A DNA stretch of 64,000 nt from Deltaproteobacteria bacterium. Lineage in GTDB: Bacteria > Myxococcota_A > Polyangia > HGW-17. Shown here piece by piece: positions 1 to 8,797 of the stretch. The translations under genes and the position numbers were made by a program. The DNA lies in NCBI GenBank assembly GCA_016937155.1, contig JAFGWM010000015.1, positions 1 through 64,000 on the forward strand, given 5' to 3'. Below the pieces are notes generated by a model. The model was not told the DNA's origin, searched no databases, and worked only from the letters and a program-made list of their open reading frames with translations. Position 1 is the stretch's first letter; every line of letters begins with the position of its first letter.

Positions 1-231
1 AAGCAAAAGGAACGTCCAATAGCAGTAAAAAGTTCACCGGAAAAAAGTCGCGAAAAGCCCCGGCAGCAGGCAGAAAAAGAAGTTGAGAAGCAAAAGGACC
101 ATCCACCTGAGACACAAACTCCCCTGGAGAAAAAGATCCCTGAAGCCCCATCAGAGGGTAATAAAAAGAGTAGACGCAACTGGAGGAGACCGGCAAACAG
201 AAAATCCGGAAAAGAGAATGAACAAAGGTAA
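1..231 (+). CDS. C-terminal tail of a charged protein (5' end outside window)
   Basis: The frame beginning at base 1 is open to a TAA at 229-231. It encodes 76 residues that are almost all Lys, Glu, Arg, Pro and Gln, with no hydrophobic core, ending in a basic Arg/Asn/Lys-rich stretch. Such disordered basic tails are common on RNA helicases, RNases and other RNA-binding proteins, but nothing here identifies the family. The gene continues upstream of the window. It is followed after 10 bp by the convergent ClC channel gene. Confidence 0.6.
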   Translation, partial: KQKERPIAVKSSPEKSREKPRQQAEKEVEKQKDHPPETQTPLEKKIPEAPSEGNKKSRRNWRRPANRKSGKENEQR

Positions 232-241
232 AAAATAAAGA

Positions 242-2308
242 TTAGAGCTTTGTTACATTTCTTATTTTATCCCTTTCTCCTGCCACAAGGAGAAAATCCC
301 CCTCCTTCAAAATATCGGTTACTGCAGGAACTCTTCGTGCTCTGACTTTTCTGCCGGTTTCGTCTGCAAGTATTCTTGAAACAAGAACAACCTGAATTCC
401 GAGTTTTTTTCTGATATCCAGTTCCAGCAGTGTTTTTCCCACAGCGTGCGGTGGAACCTGAATCTCTACAAGTGCATGATTGTCTCCGAGATCTATTTCA
501 CCAAGTCTTTCGGTAATTGAAATAGCATCAACAGTCGATGAGGGTAGATCCATATAAATTATGTTATTGTTATATGACTCTATAATATCAGCCATAATCA
601 GATCCCCCATGTATTTTTCGTTTTCGTCTGTTACCGGCAAAGAGGGGACTTTTCCTGAACCTATTAACTGTACAGCAATGCTCAAATCATCAGAAGGATT
701 CAATGTTCCTTTTATAGGGCGGGCCAGATCAATAGCTAAAACCACGTCATCCAGCCATGTTCTGTTGACAATACTGTATCTCAGATCTTCCCCGGCTATT
801 GAGGCGATGGCTTTTTCTCCTGTATCATCAAGGATATAACCCCATGATGCGCCGGTTCTGAGAAATTCATCAATAACTTCTGCCAGAGAAGAGCCTCTTT
901 TAAGTCGTGGTGCTCTATTGGGTTGATAAACCTCTGAGACTGTTATGTTTTTCAGAATATTTCTTTCCAGATGTCTTTCCAGTTTTACTCCTTTCAAAAG
1001 AAGTTTTACGTGGTAAATGCTTTCTCTTTTAAGGTATGCACTGAATATTGTTGCTGGAATACACGCTGCCATTAGAGGAAGTATTACACTAGGGTGAGAG
1101 GTCATCTCAAAAATCATAAGAGTTGCAGTAATTGGGGCTCTGGTCGTGGCACTTACGAAGGCTCCCATGGCGATCAGTGCATATGCTCCGGGCTGAGCAA
1201 CTGATGATGGCCAGAACATCCCGGCCAGAACGCCTGTGATGTAACCGGTCATTGCTCCTAGGAAAAGTGAAGGTGCAAATACTCCACCGCTGGCACCACT
1301 TCCTATACTTACAGCTGTGGCAAAAAGTTTCGCAGAAAAGATAAAAGCTGCTCCCCCAAGGGTGATTACTCCCCCTGCACCAAGAGCTGAATTTATTTCA
1401 TCATAACCCACACCGAAAGTGTAAGGAGTAGTCAGCACCGTAATTCCAACAAGTAAGCCTCCTATTGCCGGGTGAAAAATTTCATTTACTGGAATTTTGG
1501 AGAAAAGTTCTCCTGATTTTTGAAGAATTCTGATAAAAAACGCGCCTGCAGCACCGCTGAGTAGACCCAGCAGCAGGTAGATAATCAATTCAAAGTTACT
1601 GACCATCGAAAAATTAATATGTGCCAGAGCTGGGAAGTTTCCAAGGTAATGGTGTGATACAACGGTTCCTACAACACTGGAAATTACGATCGGACCTATT
1701 TTTGCGCTTCCAAAATCCCCTACTACAACTTCAACCGCAAACAAGGCTCCCGCAAAGGGTGTATTAAAGGTTGCGGCTATTCCGGCTGCGGCTCCACAGG
1801 CAACAAGTGTCCTCAACTGTTTTACGCTGGCTCTGAGAAACTGTGCAATGGTGCTAGCTATACTGGCTCCAATCTGAACAATTGGACCTTCACGTCCTAC
1901 GCTGAACCCGCTTCCAAGGCTTATTGCAGCAGCAATAGCTTTCACAAAAGCCACTCTTTTCCGAATTACGCCACCAGTTGTTGCACAGCTTTCTATGACT
2001 TCAGGAATACCGCTACCCCTGACTTCCCATGAAACATATCTAATAATAGGTCCAAGAAGCAGTCCTCCAGTAACAGGCAGAGCAAGTATTCCCCACCAGG
2101 GTAGTGAAGAAAATTCAGAAGAAGAAATAGTGCCTGAAAAAGGAAGCATAAAGAAAAATGCCGCATATTTAATGAGATATCTGAAACCAATTGCTGCGTA
2201 TCCACCGGCAATTCCAATAAGAACACTGGCGGCAAGCATGATTGCAGCCTCAGTTGTCAGAGCACCTTTCCAGATACCCTGAAGAGTCAAGTATCTTCTG
2301 ATTTTCAA
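242..2308 (-). CDS. ClC-family chloride channel/transporter with CBS pair and C-terminal TrkA-C (RCK_C) domain
   Basis: This 688-residue membrane protein has all the ClC signature motifs: GSGIPE at about residues 98-103, GREGP at 138-142 (Glu140 is the gating glutamate) and GGVFAP at 341-346. After the roughly 12 membrane segments come a cytosolic CBS-pair-like region (about 450-580) and a terminal RCK_C/TrkA-C-like domain (about 605-688). It should move chloride across the inner membrane, gated by a ligand bound to the cytosolic domains (inference). The motif that in E. coli ClcA carries the internal proton glutamate (IEEM) reads AVEV here, so proton coupling may differ. It is monocistronic and divergent from the cas6 operon. 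The ATG start fits the first helix. Confidence 0.93.
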   Translation of the reverse strand: MKIRRYLTLQGIWKGALTTEAAIMLAASVLIGIAGGYAAIGFRYLIKYAAFFFMLPFSGTISSSEFSSLPWWGILALPVTGGLLLGPIIRYVSWEVRGSGIPEVIESCATTGGVIRKRVAFVKAIAAAISLGSGFSVGREGPIVQIGASIASTIAQFLRASVKQLRTLVACGAAAGIAATFNTPFAGALFAVEVVVGDFGSAKIGPIVISSVVGTVVSHHYLGNFPALAHINFSMVSNFELIIYLLLGLLSGAAGAFFIRILQKSGELFSKIPVNEIFHPAIGGLLVGITVLTTPYTFGVGYDEINSALGAGGVITLGGAAFIFSAKLFATAVSIGSGASGGVFAPSLFLGAMTGYITGVLAGMFWPSSVAQPGAYALIAMGAFVSATTRAPITATLMIFEMTSHPSVILPLMAACIPATIFSAYLKRESIYHVKLLLKGVKLERHLERNILKNITVSEVYQPNRAPRLKRGSSLAEVIDEFLRTGASWGYILDDTGEKAIASIAGEDLRYSIVNRTWLDDVVLAIDLARPIKGTLNPSDDLSIAVQLIGSGKVPSLPVTDENEKYMGDLIMADIIESYNNNIIYMDLPSSTVDAISITERLGEIDLGDNHALVEIQVPPHAVGKTLLELDIRKKLGIQVVLVSRILADETGRKVRARRVPAVTDILKEGDFLLVAGERDKIRNVTKL

Positions 2309-2514
2309 AATGTCCTCACTAATCAGGCTGAAGCAGGGATCTCTACTTTCCTTCAGATAGAGTACTTTAAATGAATAAATCTTCCCAAATGTTTTTTCTG
2401 GAATTTCGTTCAGGGAAAAATCGAAAAATCAACAAAATTACCGGGAGGATAGAAAAAAACAATAAAAGTGTAAATAAAAGTATGCCACTATCACTATTTG
2501 AGAGTTTGATGAAG

Positions 2515-2520
2515 TATAAT
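2515..2520 (+). promoter_or_regulatory. Candidate -10 box for the csx20-cas6 operon
   Basis: A perfect TATAAT lies 46 bp upstream of the first ATG of the operon, in the 258-bp divergent gap with the ClC gene. No good -35 hexamer is present at 16-18 bp spacing, so this is only a weak promoter call. The rest of the gap shows no repeats or hairpins. Confidence 0.35.
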
Positions 2521-2566
2521 TACTGAAAGCAGATGAATTTCTGAATTCAGAAAAGAGGAGTAGTTG

Positions 2567-3307
2567 ATGTCTGATAAAGTTGTTTTCCCATTTATTTCAG
2601 ATGACAGTGAATTAATACCTCCGGAGAAAGGGGCTGACAGTTTAGTCCATTTTGGCCCGGAAATACTTTTCCCCAGATGGGCTATGGGACAGATTATGTA
2701 TTTTGAAGTCACTGATAATACACCCGAAGTTACAGCCGGCAGCAGAGGTCATATTACTTACGGACCCGGTGTTACCATGTATGACTGGCATAGAGAAGTT
2801 TCCCTAAACGGATTTGGTGTTCCATGGGATAAACTGGCTGTTTTAGAAAGGCGTCTGGATGGCTCTTTAAAATATACTCAATACAAAGAGTGGCTCGAAT
2901 ATACCGGGCTTAGGGTAAACTGCCTCTGGTGTGGTCAGGATCTCCTGAAAAATTATAATAAACCATGCTCAGTCAGGGAGAAAAACCTTGAGAAAATCGA
3001 GAAAGAAGAATTAGTTATAAGACGCAGTGACAGAAAAAAACATGCAAGGAAAGCTGGAAATATAAAATTTGCACTGGTGGATACCGAGCCTGCAGAAAAA
3101 ATCAAACTTCATATAGCAAGTGTAAAACTGTTGAGTAAGTTAGTTCGTGAATACGATTTTGATTATGAAGACTTTATTATTTATCAATTTAAAGGCAGTG
3201 AATATGGTGTGCTGTATGCCAATCGCAGGAAGGGATTTCCCTTTGTTACTGAAGAATTTCCAGTTATTGATAAGATGTTTTATTTATCTGATATGAGAAA
3301 TATCTGA
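2567..3307 (+). CDS. Unknown protein, first gene of the csx20-cas6 operon
   Basis: This 246-residue protein is not recognised. It is soluble, has no signal peptide, and carries a CLWCGQ motif with another Cys about 13 residues on (C-x2-C...C), which could bind zinc. After that comes a strongly basic/acidic linker (about 135-165). The N-terminal part is rich in aromatic and Gly residues. The ATG at 2567 is preceded by GAGGAG; a TTG directly in front is a less likely start. It lies 42 bp upstream of csx20 in the same orientation, and csx20 in turn overlaps cas6, so it is probably co-transcribed with them. A role in the type III CRISPR accessory context is inference from position only. Confidence 0.75.
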   Translation: MSDKVVFPFISDDSELIPPEKGADSLVHFGPEILFPRWAMGQIMYFEVTDNTPEVTAGSRGHITYGPGVTMYDWHREVSLNGFGVPWDKLAVLERRLDGSLKYTQYKEWLEYTGLRVNCLWCGQDLLKNYNKPCSVREKNLEKIEKEELVIRRSDRKKHARKAGNIKFALVDTEPAEKIKLHIASVKLLSKLVREYDFDYEDFIIYQFKGSEYGVLYANRRKGFPFVTEEFPVIDKMFYLSDMRNI

Positions 3308-3349
3308 CTTGAGTATTATCCGGAGTATTAAAGAAATCGGAGATTGCAT

Positions 3350-3766
3350 ATGAAAATATTTGTTCTGTTTAACCATGAACTTACAAATGAACAAAAGACT
3401 GACATTCAATCAATGGGAATTGATGAAATTATTATTCCCTCCGAAAAAGTTACTTCATACTGGAAGAATATTAAACCATCAGGGGAAATTGATACAGACT
3501 TTCTTAAGGAAATTTCTGTAGATATAGACCGTCGATTGAATAAAGGCGACTATATCCTTATCCAGGGGGAATTTGGAAACACTTTTTATATGGTTGAATT
3601 TGCATTCAGTAGAGGTTTTATTCCGGTTTATGCAACCACCACAAGACAGTATGAGGAAACAAAGTTTCATGATGGAAGTATTCTCACTGGACATGTTTTC
3701 AGACATGTAAGTTTTAGAAAATATATTAGATTCAGTACAAACAGTGATGGAGGCCCGGTAATCTGA
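3350..3766 (+). CDS. csx20: CRISPR-associated protein Csx20
   Basis: The 138-residue protein matches the Csx20 pattern as I remember it: an N-terminal strand 'FVLFNHELT', a central segment 'GDYILIQGEFGNTFYMV' followed by 'IPVYATTTRQ', and a C-terminal HVSFRKY. Csx20 is found with type III CRISPR systems and is grouped with CARF-related proteins; it has been proposed to bind or degrade cyclic oligoadenylate second messengers (ring nuclease). ATG 3350 has GGAG seven bases upstream; an upstream TTG in frame is less likely. The stop codon overlaps the cas6 start (TGATG), indicating translational coupling. No Cas10, Csm/Cmr or CARF effector is in the window. Confidence 0.8.
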   Translation: MKIFVLFNHELTNEQKTDIQSMGIDEIIIPSEKVTSYWKNIKPSGEIDTDFLKEISVDIDRRLNKGDYILIQGEFGNTFYMVEFAFSRGFIPVYATTTRQYEETKFHDGSILTGHVFRHVSFRKYIRFSTNSDGGPVI

Positions 3767-4602
3767 TGATGGTCTGGCTTGAAAATTCAGTTTTTATGGA
3801 AATGGAGCAGAATTCACCAAACGAAGAGTTTCTGCCGATTATTTTCAGAAGTGTAATTGGTAAAGAACTCAGAGAAATGTCATGTATCATGAAAAACACC
3901 AAATGTGCCGATTGCGGTGTTTCGGAGGACTGCCCGTATGGTGCAGTTTTTGAGAGATATGGCAGCTATATGAATAATAACAGTAAGCAGAGAATCGGTG
4001 CGGATTTTATTCCTGAAGTGGAGATAATTAACAACACAACTCTACAGTTCAAATACAGAATGCCCGAGAGAAATTTTCGTTTTTCAGGTGCCGTGGAAGC
4101 TGCTCTTGAAAATGCCGGGAAATCAGGGATTGGCAGGTCGAGAAAAAAATATGTAGTATCTGCACATGAAAGCAGACTGCATAATTTTGATTTTTCAGGT
4201 GATTACATATATCCGCGAAATATTGAAAATGTTGAATTTGTTTCTCCATTGAGGCTTCAATCAAAAGGTAGACTGGTTTTAGAAATGACTGTCGAATTAT
4301 TCTTCAGGGCTGCCTTAAGACGTCTTCAGTTTTTAAGTCCTGATGGAAAAATCAATTTGCAGGGATTAAACAGTTTTGACGATGAGCTTTTAAAACTTAA
4401 TGCTGAGATAATTGCAAAGTGGATGAATATTGATTATTTTTCCGGAACTCAGAGAAAACTTCTGAAAATGGGAGGATTGATTGGCCATATGGTATTTGAT
4501 GCACAGCTACCACCACTCCTTCAGGCTCTTCTGGAGTTTATGGAGTTTTTTCATATTGGTAAAAATATCAGTTTCGGGTTGGGTCGTATCCGGATATCAT
4601 GA
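3766..4602 (+). CDS. cas6: Cas6-type CRISPR pre-crRNA endoribonuclease
   Basis: This 278-residue RAMP-fold protein has the zinc-binding-like motif of the DUF2276/Cas6 subgroup seen with type III systems: a CADC pair, then CPYGAVFE at about residues 46-62. It ends with the glycine-rich RAMP loop NISFGLGRIRI. Cas6 cuts the repeat RNA of a CRISPR transcript to release crRNAs. Its ATG overlaps the csx20 stop by one base. The gene ends 28 bp from the convergent aminotransferase gene. No CRISPR array adjoins it, so the RNA substrate must be encoded elsewhere or the gene is a remnant. The catalytic residue cannot be assigned by eye. Confidence 0.85.
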   Translation: MMVWLENSVFMEMEQNSPNEEFLPIIFRSVIGKELREMSCIMKNTKCADCGVSEDCPYGAVFERYGSYMNNNSKQRIGADFIPEVEIINNTTLQFKYRMPERNFRFSGAVEAALENAGKSGIGRSRKKYVVSAHESRLHNFDFSGDYIYPRNIENVEFVSPLRLQSKGRLVLEMTVELFFRAALRRLQFLSPDGKINLQGLNSFDDELLKLNAEIIAKWMNIDYFSGTQRKLLKMGGLIGHMVFDAQLPPLLQALLEFMEFFHIGKNISFGLGRIRIS

Positions 4603-4630
4603 TGGATTAAATTTTGGGTGCGGGTCTAAA

Positions 4631-5794
4631 TCAACTGAATACAGATACTATTCTATCAATTGCCCCCAACAACTGACTTTCCGGGTGAGCACAGTTTATT
4701 CTGAAAAACCCCCTTCCTGCCTCCCCGAAAAATGAACCATTTCCCAGTGCAACGGATGCTTTTTTAAGAAGAATCTCCATTATTTCACTTTCTGTCCCCA
4801 GTTTGTTAAAATCTATCCATAAGAGGTAGGTAGCTTCAACTGGAAGAACGGAAATATCCCTGATTTTTAAAAGTCTGGTTCTTGCCTCCAGCATATTCTT
4901 TTGTATATAGTCCAAAACTGAATTTCGGTGCTCAAGTCCTTTGGGGGAAAAAACTGATGTTATAACTGTTTTTCCGAACAGATTTATATCTCCGGTATGA
5001 GTATTTCTCTGAGCATCAGAGAATTTTTCCATTAACTCAGGATTTTTTATCATTGCAAAAGAAGCCTGTATTCCACTGGTATTGAATGTTTTTCCTGGAG
5101 AGTGTGCAACGATGGAAATTTTATCTGCATTTTTTACTGTGAAAAGTGAAGTGTGCTTGTGTGGGTGGAAAACTATATCGGAATGAATTTCATCACAGAA
5201 TATTTTCATGTTGTATTCAATACTGATATCAACCAGTTTTTTGAGTTCATCCGGAGTATAAACCCTGCCCCCAGGGTTTTGTGGATTACACATCATAAGC
5301 ATTGATGGTTTTTGTTGTTCAATTACCTGACGAAGAGCATTGAAATTAAATTCATACCTGTTATCAATCAGTTCCAGCGGAAAATCTATTATTTTTCTTT
5401 TCTGGTTTTTAACTGAAGAAAAAAAGGGACCATAAACAGGCGAAAGTATGACAATACTGTCATCGGGTTTTGAGAGTATGCTTATTGCGTGATTGATTGT
5501 TGTTACAACTGAAGGTGAAAGAAACAGATGCTCCCTGCTAATTTCAAGTTGATGGAGTGTCTTCATCCACCAGATGATCGATTCATAAATTTCATCATAA
5601 TGGGTTGTGTACCCATAAATTGGATGATTTACCCTGTTAATCAGGTCCTGAGTAAGGAAATCTGGTGATGGTAAATTCATGTCGGCAACCCAAAAGGGTT
5701 CTGCCTCATCAGTGCCGAAAATAGAAATTCTTGAGTCATATTTTTCAGTGTGCGTTCCCGAACGATCAATTATTTTTGAAAAATCATTTTCCAA
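4631..5794 (-). CDS. PatB/MalY-type PLP-dependent cystathionine beta-lyase (C-S lyase)
   Basis: This 387-residue fold-type I aminotransferase-like enzyme matches the usual length of MalY/PatB. Visible family segments are FWVADMN near the N-terminus, 'MMCNPQNPGG', 'FCDEIHSDIVF' and the PLP-lysine segment 'AHSPGKTFNTSG'. Members cleave the C-S bond of cystathionine, cysteine or related thiols to give pyruvate, ammonia and a thiol, in the cytosol. It stands alone on the minus strand, downstream of two lipoprotein genes with a 37-bp gap. The ribosome site is weak (AAGGAAAG about 13 bases upstream). Confidence 0.93.
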   Translation of the reverse strand: MENDFSKIIDRSGTHTEKYDSRISIFGTDEAEPFWVADMNLPSPDFLTQDLINRVNHPIYGYTTHYDEIYESIIWWMKTLHQLEISREHLFLSPSVVTTINHAISILSKPDDSIVILSPVYGPFFSSVKNQKRKIIDFPLELIDNRYEFNFNALRQVIEQQKPSMLMMCNPQNPGGRVYTPDELKKLVDISIEYNMKIFCDEIHSDIVFHPHKHTSLFTVKNADKISIVAHSPGKTFNTSGIQASFAMIKNPELMEKFSDAQRNTHTGDINLFGKTVITSVFSPKGLEHRNSVLDYIQKNMLEARTRLLKIRDISVLPVEATYLLWIDFNKLGTESEIMEILLKKASVALGNGSFFGEAGRGFFRINCAHPESQLLGAIDRIVSVFS

Positions 5795-5831
5795 TTTTAC
5801 TTTCCTTTCAATTTAAGGGGAATTCAGGAGA

Positions 5832-7136
5832 CTAATCGATAATGTTTGGGGTTGTACATTTTTGGAGTTCCATCAGCAGGTACAGCATGATTTTCTCCTG
5901 AAGAATCAATTTGTAATTTATGTCAGATTTGTCATCCGCGTGAGTATGGTAAACGGTGTACAGTACTCTTCCGCAGTAATATTTCCAGGAGACGGTCATG
6001 GGATTTTCCACATAATCCAACCAGTTTCCAGATAACAACACTTTTGGTTTTCCCACGAGTTTCCCATTTAAGCAGTGGGGTGACTCCAGATCGGTGCACT
6101 CGCCCTGAACACCTTCTCCCAAGGTATGAATAACATTACATCCGTATTTGAGCGAAATTCCATTTCCTGTGTTGACTTTGTCAACCCATCTGCTGATCTG
6201 CTCATCCTGGATTACTCCCTGAGCATCGTAGCACTGATAATTGACACACTGGCCTATTTCAGAAGGGGCACTCAGACCGTTTCCACAGATACCGGTTTCA
6301 AAATCCAGTGTGTTTTCAACTTTGAATGATAAAAACTCAGGCCAGATCTGTTCGGCCCAGTCATATGCAAAATCATCAATATAGAGGCGACCACCTTCTT
6401 TTACATACTGCTTTAGATTAGCTTTAACCTCAGGTTTTTTAAGGAATAATGCTTCGTCACCACAGGTGGCTATGATTATATGATATTTTTTTAGTTCAGA
6501 AAGATTTTCTGCGATGAAACCTGCATCGGAATCCTCAATTTCATGATAATCAACTCCGTAAACCATTCCCAGAGCATCAAACAGATCCCCCATAAACAGT
6601 TCTCCCCTGCCCACAATTATGAGAATTCTTGGAACAGTATCTCCGAGCATGGGATCATCATGGTTGGGAAGGGTGAACATGGATGGTTTTACAGTATCCG
6701 TATCAACATCAAAGTTTGTGCTGTCTCCTCCCTGACCGCTGTTGTATTCAGTGATTCTGAAAAAATCACCCTTTCGAATTGAAATGAAGTATTTCGTTTC
6801 AGGTTTAAGCTTAAGAATAAAAGTTCCATCTGTGGCAGAAACTGCCGTGGGAACACCATTTGGGATTTCCTCACACTGATTACATCCTCCTAAAACCGGA
6901 GGAGAAATCTCTTCACTCCAGGCAGAAATTACCGCACCGGAAATTGGAAAGTGATTTTCTGTCATTGTCGAAGGATCGTCTGCACCTGGAGACCAGATTC
7001 TACCTCTAAGAAAGAATGTATTGGGTGCTACAGGAATGAAGCCTTCAGTATCATTATTGAAATGCTCAAATTCCTGCTCCGAAGTATTGCATGATGAAAG
7101 GAAAAGAAATATTACAATAAATGAAAAATTTTTCAT
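5832..7136 (-). CDS. Secreted lipoprotein with glutamine-amidotransferase-like fold segment
   Basis: The 434-residue protein starts at the ATG preceded by CAGGAG, which overlaps the stop codon of the upstream gene; an in-frame start 30 bases earlier lies inside that gene and is unlikely. Residues 1-20 form a signal peptide ending in the lipobox LSSC. A region at about 65-150 resembles a carboxypeptidase-regulatory/Ig-like domain. From about 175 ('RILIIVGRGELF', then 'HIIIATCGDE' and 'GGRLYIDDFAYDW') it resembles ThuA/class I amidotransferase-like folds. The C-terminal third has several Cys likely in disulfides. Function unknown; it forms an operon with the DUF7151-type lipoprotein upstream. 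Confidence 0.8.
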   Translation of the reverse strand: MKNFSFIVIFLFLSSCNTSEQEFEHFNNDTEGFIPVAPNTFFLRGRIWSPGADDPSTMTENHFPISGAVISAWSEEISPPVLGGCNQCEEIPNGVPTAVSATDGTFILKLKPETKYFISIRKGDFFRITEYNSGQGGDSTNFDVDTDTVKPSMFTLPNHDDPMLGDTVPRILIIVGRGELFMGDLFDALGMVYGVDYHEIEDSDAGFIAENLSELKKYHIIIATCGDEALFLKKPEVKANLKQYVKEGGRLYIDDFAYDWAEQIWPEFLSFKVENTLDFETGICGNGLSAPSEIGQCVNYQCYDAQGVIQDEQISRWVDKVNTGNGISLKYGCNVIHTLGEGVQGECTDLESPHCLNGKLVGKPKVLLSGNWLDYVENPMTVSWKYYCGRVLYTVYHTHADDKSDINYKLILQEKIMLYLLMELQKCTTPNIID

Positions 7137-7140
7137 GGTA

Positions 7141-7884
7141 TTACTCCTGACATACATAGGCTTCATCAGTTATTTCTTCGTCCTGAAGAATTCCATCATC
7201 ATTGAGATCGGGGCCCGAAAAAACTGTAGTACCACCGTTGATGCAGTATGTACCATCTTCCTCTTCGAGTCTGATTAGACTGTCATGACCATCAGTTCCA
7301 TTGCAGACGAAATCCTCGGAATCAATTTCTTCGGTAGACAGTATTCCATCGTAATTTTCATCAACACCGGTGATAATTCTCTTTCCACCGTTTGAACAAT
7401 CACCACCATGGGTAATCTCTTCAATTTCAATAAGAGTAGGAGGGCCAATTTCTCCATTACAGACATATTCCGTTCCTGTTATTTCAGATACGGTTAGAAT
7501 TCCATCATCGTCAAGATCCAACCCCCATCGAATTGATTTTCCACCATACCTGCAGTTGCTGCCGGGATCTTCATCCAGAACCAGCATAAGTGTATTGTGG
7601 CCATCAGTACCATCTTCTCCATCCTCACAGTTACATAAAATATCAGGTTCAGCCTGACAAAGGTACGAAATATCATCAACTTCATCGGGATCAAGAATAA
7701 GATTTTGATTTCGATCCAGACCTGTCTGAACAACAAATCCACCGAATATGCAGTGTTCACCTTCCGGTTCTTCAATCAGTCTGAGAAGAGAATTATACCC
7801 ATTGAGACCATCTGATGACTGCTGATCACAGCCAGCAGAAAGTATAAGTGAAAATATCAGGATTGTAAGTTGATTTAATTTCAT
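7141..7884 (-). CDS. Lipoprotein of four DUF7151-like repeats
   Basis: After a signal peptide with lipobox SAGC, the 247-residue protein is four repeats of about 50 residues. Each has the order: short 'G.[DN][ST]L' strand, a Cys followed by 'NGG' or 'YGG', then a Ca-site-like loop D-x-[ND]-x-D-G-I-L followed by E-[IE], and finally YVC. This matches repeat lipoproteins common in Myxococcota and related bacteria (DUF7151 as I recall). The acidic loops look like calcium sites. ATG 7884 has GGAGGT upstream. It is the first gene of a two-gene operon. Probably surface-exposed or periplasmic; the ligand is unknown. Confidence 0.82.
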   Translation of the reverse strand: MKLNQLTILIFSLILSAGCDQQSSDGLNGYNSLLRLIEEPEGEHCIFGGFVVQTGLDRNQNLILDPDEVDDISYLCQAEPDILCNCEDGEDGTDGHNTLMLVLDEDPGSNCRYGGKSIRWGLDLDDDGILTVSEITGTEYVCNGEIGPPTLIEIEEITHGGDCSNGGKRIITGVDENYDGILSTEEIDSEDFVCNGTDGHDSLIRLEEEDGTYCINGGTTVFSGPDLNDDGILQDEEITDEAYVCQE

Positions 7885-8083
7885 GTTTATACCTCCAGAT
7901 GTTTCAGAATGTATTCCCTTCAATGGGAAATCCAAACAAGTGAAATGGTATTACAAGTAGTATGCCATTTGGTCTAACTGTATGTAAAATAAAAAAAAAT
8001 GCAAATCAGGAATTTAACAGTTGTTGAAAATTATGACTTTTCTGTCATATCAGAAAAAGAAATAGATTAAATAGTAGGTGAGG

Positions 8084-8500
8084 TTATAAATCTACGATAT
8101 ATAGTGAAGTGACACCCTCAAAATTCCATGGCTTTGCAATTGAGTGACGAATTCTGAAGACTGTAAGGTTTGGACTTAGCTTGGAACCCACGAGATATCT
8201 GCTGAGAAAGGGCAGCTTTTCTATTGCTTCCATTTTTACTGCTTCATTATCTTCTACAGTTGCTACTCCTCTTATTCGGATCTGATTGTTAAGTTCCTTG
8301 TTAAAAAAGCACAATTCAACATTTGGATTTCTTAATATTTCAGCATGAAGTTGTTTTCTTGTATCTGTAGCAAAATAGATACCTGTGGAATCAGCTTTGA
8401 AGGTTATCATCATTCTTACAGATGGAACTGTTTCATTCGATGTGGCAAGGGAGAAGACTTTATTGTTATTTATATATTCCAAAATTTCTATTGCTTCCAT
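8084..8500 (-). CDS. Pyridoxamine 5'-phosphate oxidase-like FMN-binding protein
   Basis: The 138-residue protein has the PNPOx split-barrel pattern: 'NNNKVFSLATSNETVPSVRMM', 'IYFATDTRKQLHAEI..NPNVELCF' and 'IRIRGVATV'. Small members of this family bind FMN or F420 and reduce diverse substrates; the substrate cannot be read. The start at 8500 is preceded by GGAGGG, which decides against an in-frame ATG ten codons earlier. It is monocistronic and divergent from the histidine kinase gene with a 297-bp gap, in which I see no convincing operator. Confidence 0.88.
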   Translation of the reverse strand: MEAIEILEYINNNKVFSLATSNETVPSVRMMITFKADSTGIYFATDTRKQLHAEILRNPNVELCFFNKELNNQIRIRGVATVEDNEAVKMEAIEKLPFLSRYLVGSKLSPNLTVFRIRHSIAKPWNFEGVTSLYIVDL

Positions 8501-8797
8501 TTGATTTCCCTCCGGCTTGCTATAATCCACTGAAGTGGAATAGCTCTAATAGTTTTAGTCCAATCTTATGCATTGGCAACAACTCTTTTTTTTAATGACC
8601 GGGAATTTATTCCCCGCAACCCCTGACTGTCATGACATAGGGTAATTTTTCTCCAATTTTTTAATTATTTGGTTTTATTCAGAAAATATTCGGGGTATTA
8701 TCCTATACCGAAGATAGTAAACTTTATTTTAAAATCCAGTGATGCTGTGCAGAATCATTATCTACTTAAGCAGTCGTATGTCTGAGGAGAGACTGAA

